Shown here in pieces: positions 23,564 through 34,719 of a DNA stretch of 64,000 bases; within the stretch, counting starts at the first letter, position 1; every line of letters starts with the position of its first letter. The translations under genes and the position numbers were made by a program. The stretch is from Microvelia longipes (Eukaryota > Arthropoda > Insecta > Hemiptera > Veliidae), in the NCBI GenBank assembly GCA_018340805.1, contig JACMZG010001908.1:17971095-18035094 (forward strand). The letters are read 5' to 3'. The notes under the pieces were generated by a model. It was not told where the DNA came from, did no database searches, and worked only from the letters and a program-made list of their open reading frames with translations.

Positions 23564-24337
23564 TTAGTAGAAACGAGAATAGGCAGGGATAGCAGATCCG
23601 TAGCCAAGAGAAGCAATGGGAGCGCGAGCGAAGCTAGCGGTGGAAAGAGGAGCATGAGCTACGGTAGCGATAGGAGCGTGGGCTACGGCAACAGGGGCGT
23701 GAGCAACGGCAACGGGGGCGTGAGCTACGGTGGCGATGGGAGCAGCACGGGCGTATGAGATAGGAGCAGCAATGGGGGCGTGAGCAATGGGAGCGTGGAC
23801 GGGTCCAGTTGGGGGAGCAACTCCTTGTTCTTTGTGTACGACGGCATTGAATCCGTTTACGGGATCAGCGGTGTATTCGACGGTTCTTCTGGATCCATCG
23901 GATTCGATGAGAGAGTAGTGTCCCTGGACGGTGTCTCCGTCTCTGTGTTCTTCCTGGCTCTTGACATCACCGGTGGTGGGGTCAGCGATATCGTAGTTGT
24001 AGCTGTACTGGGGATGAGGATCGTAAGATTCGGGTTCGGCATACCTGGCGATGGGGGCAGCGTGGACAACTGGAGCGTGGTGGGCTACAACTGGAGCATG
24101 AGCTACAGTGGCGACGGGAGCGTGAGCAACAGTGGCGATGGGAGCAGCAGCTACAGCAAGAGGAGCACGGGCATAACCGTAAGATCCAATACCACCATAA
24201 CTTCTGATACCGCCATAGGCTCCGAGTCCTCCATAGGCTCCGATACCTCCATAAGTCCTAAGACCTCCATATGAGCCATATGATGAGATGAGCTGACCTT
24301 GAGCTGCAGCAAGGCAGGTAGCTACTAATAGAACGAA
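23564..24337 (-). CDS. RR-2 cuticular protein, copy 1, exon 2
   Basis: This is a structural protein of hard cuticle: the RR-2 Rebers-Riddiford domain binds chitin and the flanking low-complexity repeats pack the matrix. With MAYK from exon 1 at 26304-26315 the product is 261 residues. A signal peptide ([18 protein letters not shown]) is followed by Gly/Tyr-rich YGG repeats (about 20-60) and AAPI/AHAPV repeats (60-100). The RR-2 domain spans about 108-173 ([38 protein letters not shown]). More AHAPV repeats end in SRFY. A TTGTTTCAG acceptor sits directly upstream, so the TTG in frame is not a start. It has one extra 7-residue repeat relative to copy 2. The stop is TAA; AATAAA candidates lie near 23511. 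Confidence 0.93.
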   Translation of the reverse strand, partial: FVLLVATCLAAAQGQLISSYGSYGGLRTYGGIGAYGGLGAYGGIRSYGGIGSYGYARAPLAVAAAPIATVAHAPVATVAHAPVVAHHAPVVHAAPIARYAEPESYDPHPQYSYNYDIADPTTGDVKSQEEHRDGDTVQGHYSLIESDGSRRTVEYTADPVNGFNAVVHKEQGVAPPTGPVHAPIAHAPIAAPISYARAAPIATVAHAPVAVAHAPVAVAHAPIATVAHAPLSTASFARAPIASLGYGSAIPAYSRFY

Positions 24338-25329
24338 CTGAAACAATGAATTAACTATATTATTAAACGAATCAATTTGAGTCGAATTGCAATTTTCTGT
24401 TCTATCATAGAAACTATAAGCTTGTAATTTTATAATAATTATAACTGATTATGTCTACCTTGTAAGTTTATAACGTCACACATATTTATTTATATTGCGC
24501 CAAAATTATATTTTTCCTTATACTCTTACTAAAATTTTCATTACCATCGCACAAAATGCTCTGGGTGTAGGCAGGATTTTTTAAAAGTTATAATGCATAA
24601 ATTTAAAAAATATTTTTACATTTTTGTGTCATGAAAATTTATTAAAATGATGTCAAGACCTGACAGAACACTTTTGATGAACTTTTAGCAATAGTAGAAA
24701 TTAGTAAACGAGTTAAGCAGTTTATAGTATTGTATGTATATTATGTAGAAGATATTAAATATTAGAAATTGATTATTGTATACCTACATATCTAAGTACT
24801 ATTATAAAATTACATAATTAAAATCTTATAATAATAATAATAATATTCTAGTGCATTATTTCAAGCATATAGATTAGTTTAACTACCGTTTTGATCTGTG
24901 AACCAAAACCTTTCATAGTACTTACCCCACAATCCACTTCTTGTACTTAATATATGAACTTGTTTTGCGGGCTTAGTATTTTAATCTATTTTAAATTATG
25001 GCCGATTAATTAACAAAACAGCTACTTACAGAGTATTGTATCGAAAGGATAGCAAATTATTATTTGCTTTTAACATCTAACATACTTGCCCATAATTGCT
25101 TATTTTGTCAGAGCGCGCGACAAGTTAAATTGAGGACTGCAGCGAGCTAGAAATCATAGCAGTATTAGTTTTTTCTCGTATTTTGGAGGCTCTTGGGCTT
25201 TTTTTAGTTGGATCCTGGACATTCTGACGCCAGACTAGAATTGTAATTTTATTTTGATTCTAAATTTTAGGCAACATACATTTTAGTCGAACAATGCCCC
25301 TCATTAGCCCTCCCTAAAAAGTGTATGTT

Positions 25330-26240
25330 TTAGAAATGAACATACATAGTTATGTATCTCATGTATCTAATGAAGAGCGGAAGGCAACAATCCAGTAATT
25401 TTTTGCGACCCAACAATAATTATCAGCGATCTGATTTTAGTTTGTAGGTTTAACTGTTTACCCTAAGGGTTGAAAAGTTCTGTTCAAAATAGTTGAAATT
25501 CGAAAAGATTTCAACACGTAATTTATGGAAGTAAGGCTATTTTCATACTTGATCAGGACCATAATAATATTATAAAATAATACATTTAAATAAATAAACT
25601 TAAGTTTTATTTTAATTTATTTTTAATTTTACTCAAGTTTATTTATACTTTCTTATTTATGTTATTCACTTATTTTATATTTATTGAAATAAATTATTTC
25701 ATTTTTTTAATAACTTTCCTTTATTTTATAAAGTACATAATACACAATTAAATATGCCATAAAGGATTAAGTGCCACACTAGAGGATTGCAAAATCCTGT
25801 GCTGTGTGGCACAGGATTTTAATCCAGGTTTATTTTTTTTAATCAGGATTTTAATTGTATTTAATACAAAATTAAATTAATTAAATAATGCTTGCTGTAA
25901 TCATTACTCTAGTTAAAAGTAGACCCCTCAACTTGACAAGCAAAACAGGACCCCCCCCCCCCTATTGATTCCTTTAGGATCTAGGTTTGGGCTTTTTTAA
26001 GCCAAACCCTCCTTGGGTCTTCTTGGCTAAATCCGCCTCTGTATATAGGCCACCATGTATAATAAGAGCGAAAGACAACAATCTAATTATTTCCTTGCGA
26101 CCCAACAATAGTTGTCTGCAACCTAATTTTAGTTCGTAGGTATAAATTTTTATCCCAAGGGTTAAAAAGTTCTGATCTAAATAGTTGAAATTCGTAGGGA
26201 TTTCGATACGTAACTTAAGAAGTAAAGCTATTTTCAGCAT
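25330..26240. repeat. intronic duplicated segment in copy 1 (two units)
   Basis: A block with the landmarks 'atgaagagcg', 'gaccca-caataat', 'gttgaaattcg' and 'agtaa-gctattttcag' occurs at about 25330-25545 and again at about 26060-26240. It occurs once more in the intron of copy 2 (about 37825-38020). Between the two units is a poly(C) run at 25951-25962. Confidence 0.7.
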
Positions 26241-26303
26241 AGATATTATAAATGTTTAAAGTTCAGATAAACAGAGACATTTGTTGATAAAACTAACTTA
26301 TAC

Positions 26304-26315
26304 CTTGTAAGCCAT
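26304..26315 (-). CDS. RR-2 cuticular protein, copy 1, exon 1 (MAYK)
   Basis: ATGGCTTACAAG encodes MAYK and is followed by a GT donor at 26303-26302 in phase 0. Short first exons that split the signal peptide are usual in insect RR cuticular genes. The sequence and its splice site are identical at 38096-38107 and 45138-45149. The intron is 24338-26303 (1,966 bp). The 5' UTR would be about 30 nt. Confidence 0.88.
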
Positions 26316-26342
26316 TGCTGTTGATGTGGATAACTGTGGTTA

Positions 26343-26379
26343 ACTGATACAGAATTAAGGTCCGACTCGCGTATTTATA
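26343..26379 (-). promoter_or_regulatory. core promoter of cuticular gene copy 1 (TATA + TCAGT initiator)
   Basis: On the minus strand TATAAATA (26379-26372) lies 34 bp upstream of the A of an arthropod-type initiator TCAGT (26347-26343). The same pair with identical spacing precedes copies 2 and 3. Confidence 0.8.
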
Positions 26380-26944
26380 CACTTGTTCATTTGTTGTAGC
26401 ATTTTGACTGAATTTTAGTTTTAATTGAAGGTGGGATAGTGCAGAGTAGGGAGAAATTTTCATGTTCAATGACATCAAGGTGCCCACTAACCTTTCAGGT
26501 GATGGACAAGTCCAATATCAAGATCAGTTTTATAAATATCAAACAATAAAATTTTGATTGTCGAACAATAACAAATAGCAATTATTGACCATATGTATAA
26601 AAAATAGTAAAACGTTATGAGGTCGAAAGCTTAAATGTTGTTTTATTTATCATGACCAAAACCTCATAACTTTTTACTATTTTGATTGTCTTAATTTTTT
26701 AACTTCTTCATTTATTTAACGGATGTTGTATAACAATAGTACATAAATCATAGATATATAAAGATAGTATGCTCGTGAGGTGACTATTGAACTTAATTAT
26801 AAACTTAAATGTAGTTTTCTTATTTCTAGTATTTATATCTTACTAAATTTTTCGACTATTTTAAATTAAGGAACACAGACTTAGCGTTCCTTCCCACCAA
26901 GTCAAAAAGAAAAGTTAAAATAATTCGCAAAATTAATAAGAAAA

Positions 26945-27419
26945 GCAAAAAATCGGGTACGGTGTACCTCGGAACTTTTCCTCATCACATCGGATTCGCT
27001 ACGCTCATCCTCCGTGCTTCAGACTCGCTTCGCTCGTCCTTAGAATATACCATTCGCCAAATTTATACTGCATCATGTCTTCGGACTCGCTTCGCTCGTC
27101 CTCATATAGTAAATGCATTCGTTTTATTCTCAACGGTCATCCATACAGCACTGACCAGGCTCAATGCTACATAACTTTTATGGATATACTTGCGTTACTA
27201 ACACGAAACTTTGTGAACTTATTTAATAAGTAAAGGTAAACATTTTTACTAAATTTCAACTCAATTTAATAATTTTCTGTTTTTTACAATTTTTTAAATA
27301 ACGTACACAAGTTATCTGATAAAAATTTACTAACGCTGATAATGAGATTAAACTTGGCTCATAGGTTGTCTTATGATAGGTTGTCTACATGATGCCAAAT
27401 CTCAATCCAATCGCATCAT
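26945..27419 (+). repeat. repeat S, copy 3, left part
   Basis: It starts 'cgggtacggtgtacctcgga' and contains three ctcgcttcgctcgtcc-type words. A 5S-rRNA-like block lies at about 27126-27175 (minus strand). It breaks off at 'ccaatcgcatcat', where the CR1-like LINE begins, and resumes at about 32573. Confidence 0.8.
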
Positions 27420-28318
27420 AAATAATAATAAAAAAATAATAAATAAATAATTTATTTCTCACTAATTTACAGTTATAGAATAAAGTTGTATCTTTTGACA
27501 ATATTATATAAAATTATTTGAGTAAAATTAACATTTATAATAATATACAATTTTTGATTTATATAAATATTACAATTTTGACAGAGGTGAGCGCCCCCAA
27601 AAAGCATAAGGCTTGAACTAGGGGCGGCCGCTATGTATGACATTGTATATATATATATATAGTTTCAGTACCATGCATTTTTAATATAGGTTTGTTTATT
27701 TTTAATGTTTATAAATGAATAAAGTTGAACTAAAGATTAGATAGTAAATAAGATATTGCAATATGTCATATAAAAATAATAGCCAGTTATTCTAGATTTG
27801 ATTATCTATATTATTTAATAATACACATATGTTATTAATTCTTACTCTTTTTTAAAACTAAGCTCATTATTTAAATTACTATTACTAACATTCATACACA
27901 TACCTACACATACATATACATACATACATACATATACATGTATACACATACATACACACACACACATATATACATACACATACATACATATTTAAATAGC
28001 GTAACATAAGGTTATATATAATGTAGAGTAATCCTATCATTGTAAAGTATTAATTACACATTTAAATCATTTAACTGAATCTATAATATGTATTTAGGCT
28101 ATTATTAATTTTTAAATATATAAACATGCATATAATTATAACAATGATATTTAAATTAATTCTGATTTAATAAATAAATTAATAACTTAATTAAAACAAA
28201 TCTAAAACTAACAATAATAAACTTATAATAATAAATAAATATATTAAATTCAATTTGTTTTTTGAGATCATCAGGGTCCTTATTATCTCTAATTTCTTGA
28301 GGCAGTGTGTTAAACAAT

Positions 28319-29639
28319 TTAACACCAACATAGGAAGCGTGTCTCTGAGCTTGAGTAAGTTTTCGGTAATACTAAGTCTCGTCTAGTCTGTTTTCTAGTC
28401 TTATGTCTGTGAGTAACATTTTGTCGTGGTAGTTTGAATTGATTAATTAAAACTATTTTTTTATACAACTGCTCTAAATTTAACACAGGGAATTCTTGAA
28501 AAAGGAGTTGTGTTGAGTAATCCTTCGGTTTTCTTATGATAACTTTTATGATTGCTTTTTGAATGATTAATAAAGGTTTTAGTACGGTGGGACAAGCTCC
28601 TCCCCAGGCCAGAATGCCGTACTGGAGGATTGACTGTACTAGAGCATAATAAATAGTAGTTAGTAACTTTAAATCGCAGAAGTCTCGTAGTATTCTGAAC
28701 AGGTAAATGAACTTTCTTAACTTATTACATAAATATTCTACTTGATGGTCCCAATTTAATTTGTAGTCAAGCATTATACCGAGATATTTTAGTTTTTCTA
28801 CTTTTTCTATTTTTTTTGTTGCATTGACATTGAACGTTTTGTAAATATTCACAGTCACAAGAGTGTATAGTTAAGTTTTGTTTGTTAGGTTGACCAGATT
28901 TAGTTTTAGAAAAAGCAATGAAGTTGGTTTTACTTTCATTTAAATAAAGAAGATTTGTATGCAACCATTTGTTAATTAAGTAAAGACCTTTCGTCGCCTT
29001 TTCGAAAACTTCATCATAATTAGAGCCTTGAAAGAATAAGACAGTGTCGTCACAGAAACCGAAAACCTCACCTACTCCTTCTAGGATATAAAAAATATCG
29101 TTTATAAAGGCTTGAAATAGAATAGGTGACGTCACCGTTCCCTGGGGCAGCTGATATTCATCTATTGTTTGTTTGTCACTAAGAGTATTCCCAATTTTTG
29201 TTTGTTGCTCCCTGTTATTTAAGTAAGACCTAATTAAATTCAAACATTTTCCTCTGACACCGTAACGCTCAAGTTTTTCAAGTAATTTCTTATGACATAC
29301 CGTATCGAACGCTTTACTAAGATCGAGGAAGATAGCGATGCATTTTTTGTTTTTATCTAAACAGTCCGAGACAACCTTAGTCAACTTGAAAAGAGCGTCT
29401 TGAGTACTAACGTTTTTCTTAAAACCAAATTGGTTTTTATGTATTAACGCATACTTTGTAAAAAAGTCAACTAATCTGCTTTTTATAATTTTTTCGAGTA
29501 GTTTCGCTAAGTTTGATATGAGACTTATTGGACGGTAATTTGAGAGTTCAATTTTATCTTTAGATTTATAGAGCGGGGTTATTAAGGCTGTTTTGAATAT
29601 TTGCGGGAAAACACCAGAGTCCAAGGATAGGTTGTACAA
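28319..29639 (-). pseudogene. CR1-like LINE ORF2: reverse transcriptase and C-terminal region
   Basis: The 290-codon frame 29639-28767 carries RT motifs: LSNYRPISLIS, NQFGFKKNVST, AIFLDLSKAFD (catalytic Asp about 106), LPQGTVTSPILF and FCDDTVLF (catalytic Asp pair about 197-198). A frameshift near 28850 moves to the frame 28858-28319 with LKYLGIMLDYKLNWDHQ and LQYGILAWGG. A second shift near 28370 leads to QRHASYVGVKLFNTLPQEI down to about 28250. The family consensus is FADD; Cys here is uncommon. The frame breaks mean no working protein. Confidence 0.9.
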
Positions 29640-30318
29640 GTGTAATAGGGGTTGTAGTAGAGATTCTTTAGAGAGCTTAATTACTTGAGAGGTTATCCCG
29701 TCGAGGCCTGGAGCAGTGTCTTTTTTGAGTTCACTGATAAACGAAGAAAGTTCTTCTTTATCAGTTGGCCAGAGGAACTATATTATTGCCAATAGGTTTT
29801 ATAAGACTACAAGTTGAAATCTTACTGCAGTCACATCTGCTTTTACAAGTTTCCGCCAAATGTTTACCAACATTTGAAAAATAAGAGTTAAAAGTATTTG
29901 ATATTCCTTTAGAATTCGATATAATTTTTCCTAATTCGTTTTTAATTTCTGTTATTTTAACTTTAGATTTTGTTCTCGACAGTGAAGAGTTGACAGTTTG
30001 CCATATTTTTTTGCTATCGTTATTTGCTTGCTTTATTTTATCCTTATAATAATTCGTTTTTAAAATTCTAACTAAACTATTTATTTTATTCCTATTTCTT
30101 ATATTTATTCAGAAGTTCTGCATTATTTGGGTCTTTTGGCATTTTGTATATAATTTATCTCTCTTTTCCATACTTTTTACAAGACCTATGGTAATCCAGG
30201 GTTTTAATTTTGTTTTACACTTTTTAGGCTTAATTTCTTTTTTACAAGATTCTATTTCTTTTTGTATGTTTGTGACTAAGAAAGTTGCTGCAATGTTCGC
30301 GTCAGTTATTTTGTACAT
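29640..30318 (-). pseudogene. CR1-like LINE ORF2: linker between endonuclease and RT
   Basis: Broken frames join the two enzymatic domains. One runs 30318-30109 with KPWITIGLVKSMEKRDKLY, a conserved CR1/Jockey linker block. Another covers about 30100-29770 with IWQTVNSSLSR. A frameshift separates them near 30110. Confidence 0.75.
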
Positions 30319-30365
30319 TTGTTCCCAGTCTATTTTAGTAATTTGGTTGCTTAATTCCTCTGAAT

Positions 30366-31235
30366 TTATTTTATAAGTAATTCTATTGTTTCAGAATCAA
30401 CATTTGTGTCGTCTCGTTTAGTATTGTTAGTTTGCAATGAATGTCTGGCTTTATTTAAATGTATGTTTGTTTCAATATTTAACAGTACAGGGAAATGATC
30501 CGTTATTTTATTTAGTATGATAAAAGATTTAGTTTTAAAGTTATTAGTTTGCTTAAACCAAACGTGGTCAAGACAAGATTTTGATTTTTTCTCTATTCTA
30601 GTGAAGCCATTTATATACGATATAAAACCATGTGAAGTAAAGACATCCAGATATTCTGAAGTTATGTTTACAGTTTTTGAATTTTCAGCTATATTGAGGT
30701 TCATATCTCCCGCAATTACATGATTGGTACTTGTCTTACTTGATTCCAAATAATTATCTAAAGATTGAATAAATAAATTAGCGTCTAATTCCCAAGATCT
30801 GTATATTGCTGTAATATTAAAATTACATTTATTGATGTTTATTTTCATTGTAAGACTGTTACAATGAGAAATAGGGCTTTTTGTTACATTTAGGATTCGT
30901 ATGTAATCTTTTGTATAAATCACTAAGCCATCACATTTATTGTGAATAGCAGCTGAAAAAGTAGCTGTATAGTTAGGAATGTTGAGGTTTTCAGAGAAAA
31001 TCATTAAGTGAGCCTCAGTTAAAATAATGATATCTATTTCATTATGATCTATTGTCTGTAGTAGAACTAAGAATTGATCTAAGTTTTTTCGAATGCTTCT
31101 GATATTCATACTTAAAATATTAATATTTAATTTATTGCTAGTAATATTTGCTTTTAAATTATTTGCTAATATTTGAGTTTCTTTATAAGAAGTTGACATA
31201 CTAGGGTCGTTTAAAATTGAATTTATATTATCCAT
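30366..31235 (-). pseudogene. CR1-like LINE ORF2: apurinic-type endonuclease domain
   Basis: This is the target-nicking domain of the LINE, of the exonuclease-endonuclease-phosphatase fold. In the 289-codon frame the expected residues can be read: SMNIRSI (Asn 44), LTEAHL (Glu 74), AGDMNLN (Asp 177, Asn 179), CLDHVW (Asp 223, His 224) and TDHFPV (Asp 246, His 247). The domain is intact in itself and ends where the frame breaks towards the linker. Confidence 0.9.
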
Positions 31236-31276
31236 GATGAAGATGACAAAGAAAGCTTATAAATACCGTGGTTAGA

Positions 31277-31990
31277 TTACAGTGTGTCGATATTTAAATT
31301 TGTAACTCGTATTGGGCGCAGTCCGTCATCCTTTCTAACAAGTACACTGCAGTTATTCACCCAGACGTATTTGTATTTCTTTTCTGTAGCTCTCTCCTTG
31401 GCTCTCTTGAGCAGTTCTCGAGTTTGATCGGTAAGATGTTCAGCCAAATTAATCCTTCCTGCGTGTTTTACAACTATTTTCTCAAAGTTGGAAAGAGATG
31501 TCGGGTCCGCTAACTCTATTTCTTGGTTTAGTTTGTGATGTAAGAGGGTTTTAATATCAATACCAAAATTACTAGTATCTTGTCGAGCAAGTACCTTAAA
31601 ATTTTGTAACCAACTTTCCTTATCGATCCTCCTCACAAACTTAATTACAATGGGTCTGTGTCCTGGTGATTTCTTAGAGGGTGGAAGTCTGTGCACTGCG
31701 CTGATATCTTTGTCGCTGTATTTACAGCCTATCTTAGCACTTATTTTATCCAGTACATCGCCACAAAGATCTTCTCCTTTGCCTTCAGGTACGCCAAATA
31801 GTAGTAGATTGTCTCTCCTGCTATATTGCTGCTCTTCATCCCGTTCTGCTCTTAGCATTCTTATTTCTTTTTCAAGGATTGAAATTTTTTCATTTTGTTC
31901 TTTTAATAGATTAGTAACTTCGTTAAATTTTTGTATCATGTCTTCATATTTTTCTGAAATAAAATTAGCTGTAGTTTTGATTTCAGCCAT
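31277..31990 (-). pseudogene. CR1-like LINE ORF1: coiled coil plus RRM-like region
   Basis: LINE ORF1 proteins bind the element RNA as oligomers. Residues about 10-57 are a heptad-like coiled coil (KEQNEKISILEKEIRMLRAE). YSRRDNLLLFGVPE and later RPIVIKF mark the RRM-like core, and the C-terminal part is basic. Its true start is further upstream at about 32291 (next entry), from which it is separated by stops and a frameshift. Confidence 0.85.
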
Positions 31991-32149
31991 TTTTTTTCCG
32001 ATTGAGCATTAATATTTTTCGCGACTTGAATACTTATTTCAGTAATGATTTTAGGCTGAGTTTCTTCAAAATGAGATTTTATGCTTTGGTTTATTTCATG
32101 AATTATTTTCCCCAATCAGATTGGGTAAATGTTTACATATGAAACATTT

Positions 32150-32291
32150 CCACTTTTTTCTATTGTCTGTTGAAAGCTTTTAAATTTTCAAGACTAAAAC
32201 CATTGCACTCATAATGATGATGCGTAAGGCATTTTGAGCATAGCAAAAATTCATTGTCAGGATATTGGTTGTTACATAGATCGCACTTCAT
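32150..32291 (-). pseudogene. CR1-like LINE ORF1: N-terminal zinc finger
   Basis: From ATG 32291 the minus strand reads MKCDLCNNQYPDNEFLLCSK and continues with CLTHHHYECNGF. This Cys4-His-Cys pattern is the PHD-like finger at the start of CR1-group ORF1 proteins. A stop at about 32163 is followed by WKCFICK in another frame, showing a frameshift. Confidence 0.75.
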
Positions 32292-32572
32292 CTTCTTTCT
32301 TTAAATTATTAATTTTATAAATTAATAGTTTAAGATAATTTTAGTTTACCAAAGATAATTTGAATTAATTTAGAAAAAATAATTAGATTTTGTTACGAAT
32401 TTATAAAGAGTTTAGCTATTTAAAATTTATTGCGTATTTAGTTTTATTTATTTATAACAGTTGTACAATGTGCAATTTAACAATTTAACAGAATAAAAAA
32501 TAAAACACGATTAGATTGTTTACGGTATTAGATGGATACTGTTCCACGGTCGCGGACTGACTGACATATTTC

Positions 32573-32880
32573 CGCGTTTTATAATTTTTCGAAACTTTCG
32601 CTGTCATTATAGTTGGTTAGTGACGTCAAAAAAACTATAGCAGTAGACTGATTTTTGTACAAAGTTTCAACTCTCTAGTATAAATATACTGGGAGCTACG
32701 ATGATAACAGACACAAACACTCACACATTCAAACACAGACAACTTTGATAAACCACTCAGGAGGCCTTAAAAACACCTGAAACTGATAATTCCGGTTACA
32801 CCCCGGTTTCGGATTTTTTTCAAACACAATACTCTTCGAATATACCTACGGTATAAATGAGAAAAAGTAAAAATCCATTA
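32573..32880 (+). repeat. repeat S, copy 3, right part
   Basis: It continues repeat S after the LINE with 'tttcgctgtcattata', 'tagtgacgtca', 'acaaagtttcaact' and 'gatgataacagacacaaa', and ends 'tacctacggtataaatgaga'. It matches 20900-21180 in order. Confidence 0.8.
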
Positions 32881-32884
32881 AGCT

Positions 32885-33930
32885 GCCAGTGTATATTATA
32901 ATGTATGGCACAAAGTTGGGTTTCTGGGTGGTCTGTAGCGTAAAATAGCTGTAGGTACTTAAATAATATAATATCTGTAATGGGCGTGTCTTGTAGATCA
33001 AGAATAAAAAAAAAATTGGCCAAGTAGAAATGGAGAAAAAAGGGTTTGAAAATGCCATTTCCAACGACTTTTATTCTTATTTTTTTCCTGCATTTCATGT
33101 TGACGTACAGCCTAAACTACTAAAAGGATTTTGACGCATGAGGACTTTTTGAATTCTTCTTATGCCCGTCTGCATTTCTACTAAATCAAATTCGACATTC
33201 CTACGCTGAACGCGGAGCAAAAAACTAGGCGAGGGAACAGTAGTTTCATACCATGACGCACCTACAGTCGAACTACTGATCAGAATTTGATATATAAAGA
33301 ATTGTTGGATTCCTTATATCCAACAAAATTCACGTCAAAAGAGCACAAGTCTTATACTCGTCTGCATCTCTACCTAAATAAATTCATCTTTCCTAGGCCA
33401 AACACGGAGGAAAAACTAAGCTAGCGAGCGATACTTTTGTATACATTGACTCTCCTACAGCCTTTACTATTTAATGGAGTTTGGTTTTTGTGGACAATTG
33501 GTTTTGTCACATGCCTTTTAACATTCCTGGATCAATAAATCCCTATTAATAATTCCTATGTAGTACGCACCGCTGAAAACAGAGCTTGCGAGTGGTATAT
33601 ACAATACCTTGATACTCTTTATAGCTTGATTTACTAAATTGAACAAACGTCCAAACTATTAGGAGCCATACAAAAGGCATGAACTCTTACTGGTAAAAAT
33701 CTCCCCGCCAAGCCTTTCGTCCCACCAACTCATGTCTGTTTTGGTTGGAGACGGTTGGAGTGAAGTTGTTAGGTTAGCAATACTGAAGAACCTTATTTAA
33801 ATTGAGAGGCAATCATCAGCTTCTTCTCCTTGGCAGCGTGCCAGCTGAGTGCATATAAAATAAAGGTATTCAACTTAAAAATAAAGGTAGATTCTGACTA
33901 TACCCTTATCGTTTCATTTATTTAATTATT
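32885..33930 (-). repeat. repeat T (about 150-bp internal tandem units), copy 1
   Basis: It is the reverse complement of 57190-58330. Units marked by 'agtagtttaggctgta', 'gcttagtttttcctccgcg' and 'gggcataagac' recur at roughly 150-bp steps between 33100 and 33640. The unique flank holds the 'cttggcggggag' and 'gcttcttctccttggc' words that also occur at 57310-57490. A second partial, inverted piece of the same flank lies at 34065-34160. Confidence 0.75.
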
Positions 33931-34164
33931 CATTTCATTTGTATGGTTCTGCATCTACGAAGGAAAAACTGCTCTAAATATTACATCTGCTAAAATCTGT
34001 TATAATTTATCTTCACAAACACCCCTGAATTGTATTATATCAATTTAAACAAGGTTTTTTAGTATTTTTTACCTAACAAATTCACTTTGAAACGCCAATG
34101 ACCGTGTCCAACCAAAACGGGCATGACTTGGCACAACAGAAAATTCGATTTCCCTAATTTTTGG

Positions 34165-34350
34165 AAATTAAGCATAACCGGCTTTAGTGTTGACTGTTAT
34201 TAGACTTAGTCTAATAACAGTCAACAGTAAGAAAAGACTCAAAACCTAGCTTCCTAACATCTCACCGGCACTGATGATGACCTTTAGTTGGTTGAAAGCC
34301 GGTTATGATTTATTTAAAATATAATTTTTGACACCTGTGGAGAGACATAT
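34165..34350 (+). mobile_element. foldback element with hammerhead-like motif, copy 1
   Basis: 'cataaccggcttt' at 34172 is mirrored by 'aaagccggttatg' at 34295. An internal perfect hairpin (gttgactgttattagac and its complement, 34190-34226) lies between them. The right part carries CTGATGA at 34271-34277 and GAAA at 34294-34297. 'gtggagagac' at 34337 is shared with the element at 38695-38930. Confidence 0.6.
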
Positions 34351-34434
34351 TTTATTACTCTGATTCATCATAACTTTCATCACCCTACGTGTTACAGTTC
34401 CTATGACTGTAAGATTTATTACGGTTAGTAGAAT

Positions 34435-34575
34435 TTCTTGAGACTAAATAAGACTTTTTCCTGTAAAAAATTATTACTTGCGGGGTTGAGTAAGACTTAT
34501 TCGTTTAAAAACTTGCTTGCGACTAATAGAGACTTATTCATGTTAATAGAATTACTTAAATAAATGAATAAACAC
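34435..34575 (+). repeat. tandem about 45-bp units (first locus)
   Basis: About three loose copies of a unit with 'gagactaa-taagacttattc' and 'aaaattactt'. The same unit is expanded at 38425-38665. Confidence 0.65.
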
Positions 34576-34719
34576 TTTTTTAACGCTTAAACCCGTAGGG
34601 TCATATCATATTTCTCTTGACTCAAATCTCACTCAACTAATCCACTCTAGAGTCTGTACACACCCAAGCATCTAGGAACCACACCCTCCGTACATAGCGG
34701 CACATGTTCATCTAGACCT

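Larger units (their letters stand above)
27420..32572 (-). mobile_element. CR1-like LINE, near full length, inactivated
   Basis: Minus-strand order is: ORF1 with an N-terminal zinc finger (32291 to about 32170), coiled coil and RRM-like region (31990-31277); then ORF2 with endonuclease (31235-30366), linker (30318 to about 29640), reverse transcriptase (29639-28767) and C-terminus (to about 28220). The 3' region is AT-rich with a (TACATA)n run at about 27890-27990. The limits are inferred because repeat S is interrupted exactly between 27419 and 32573. Frameshifts in both ORFs show it can no longer move. Parts are listed separately. Confidence 0.85.

Noticed and set aside
23780..24274. 164-codon open frame antisense to cuticular copy 1 (same at 36356-36850, shorter at 43321-43716)
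   Set aside because: It is a Ser/Gly-rich mirror of the AHAPV and YGG repeats, and its conservation follows from conservation of the sense exon. No signal peptide, domain or promoter was seen.
24338..24346. In-frame TTG as the start of the cuticular protein
   Set aside because: TTGTTTCAG is the splice acceptor. A phase-matched MAYK exon with promoter exists for every copy.
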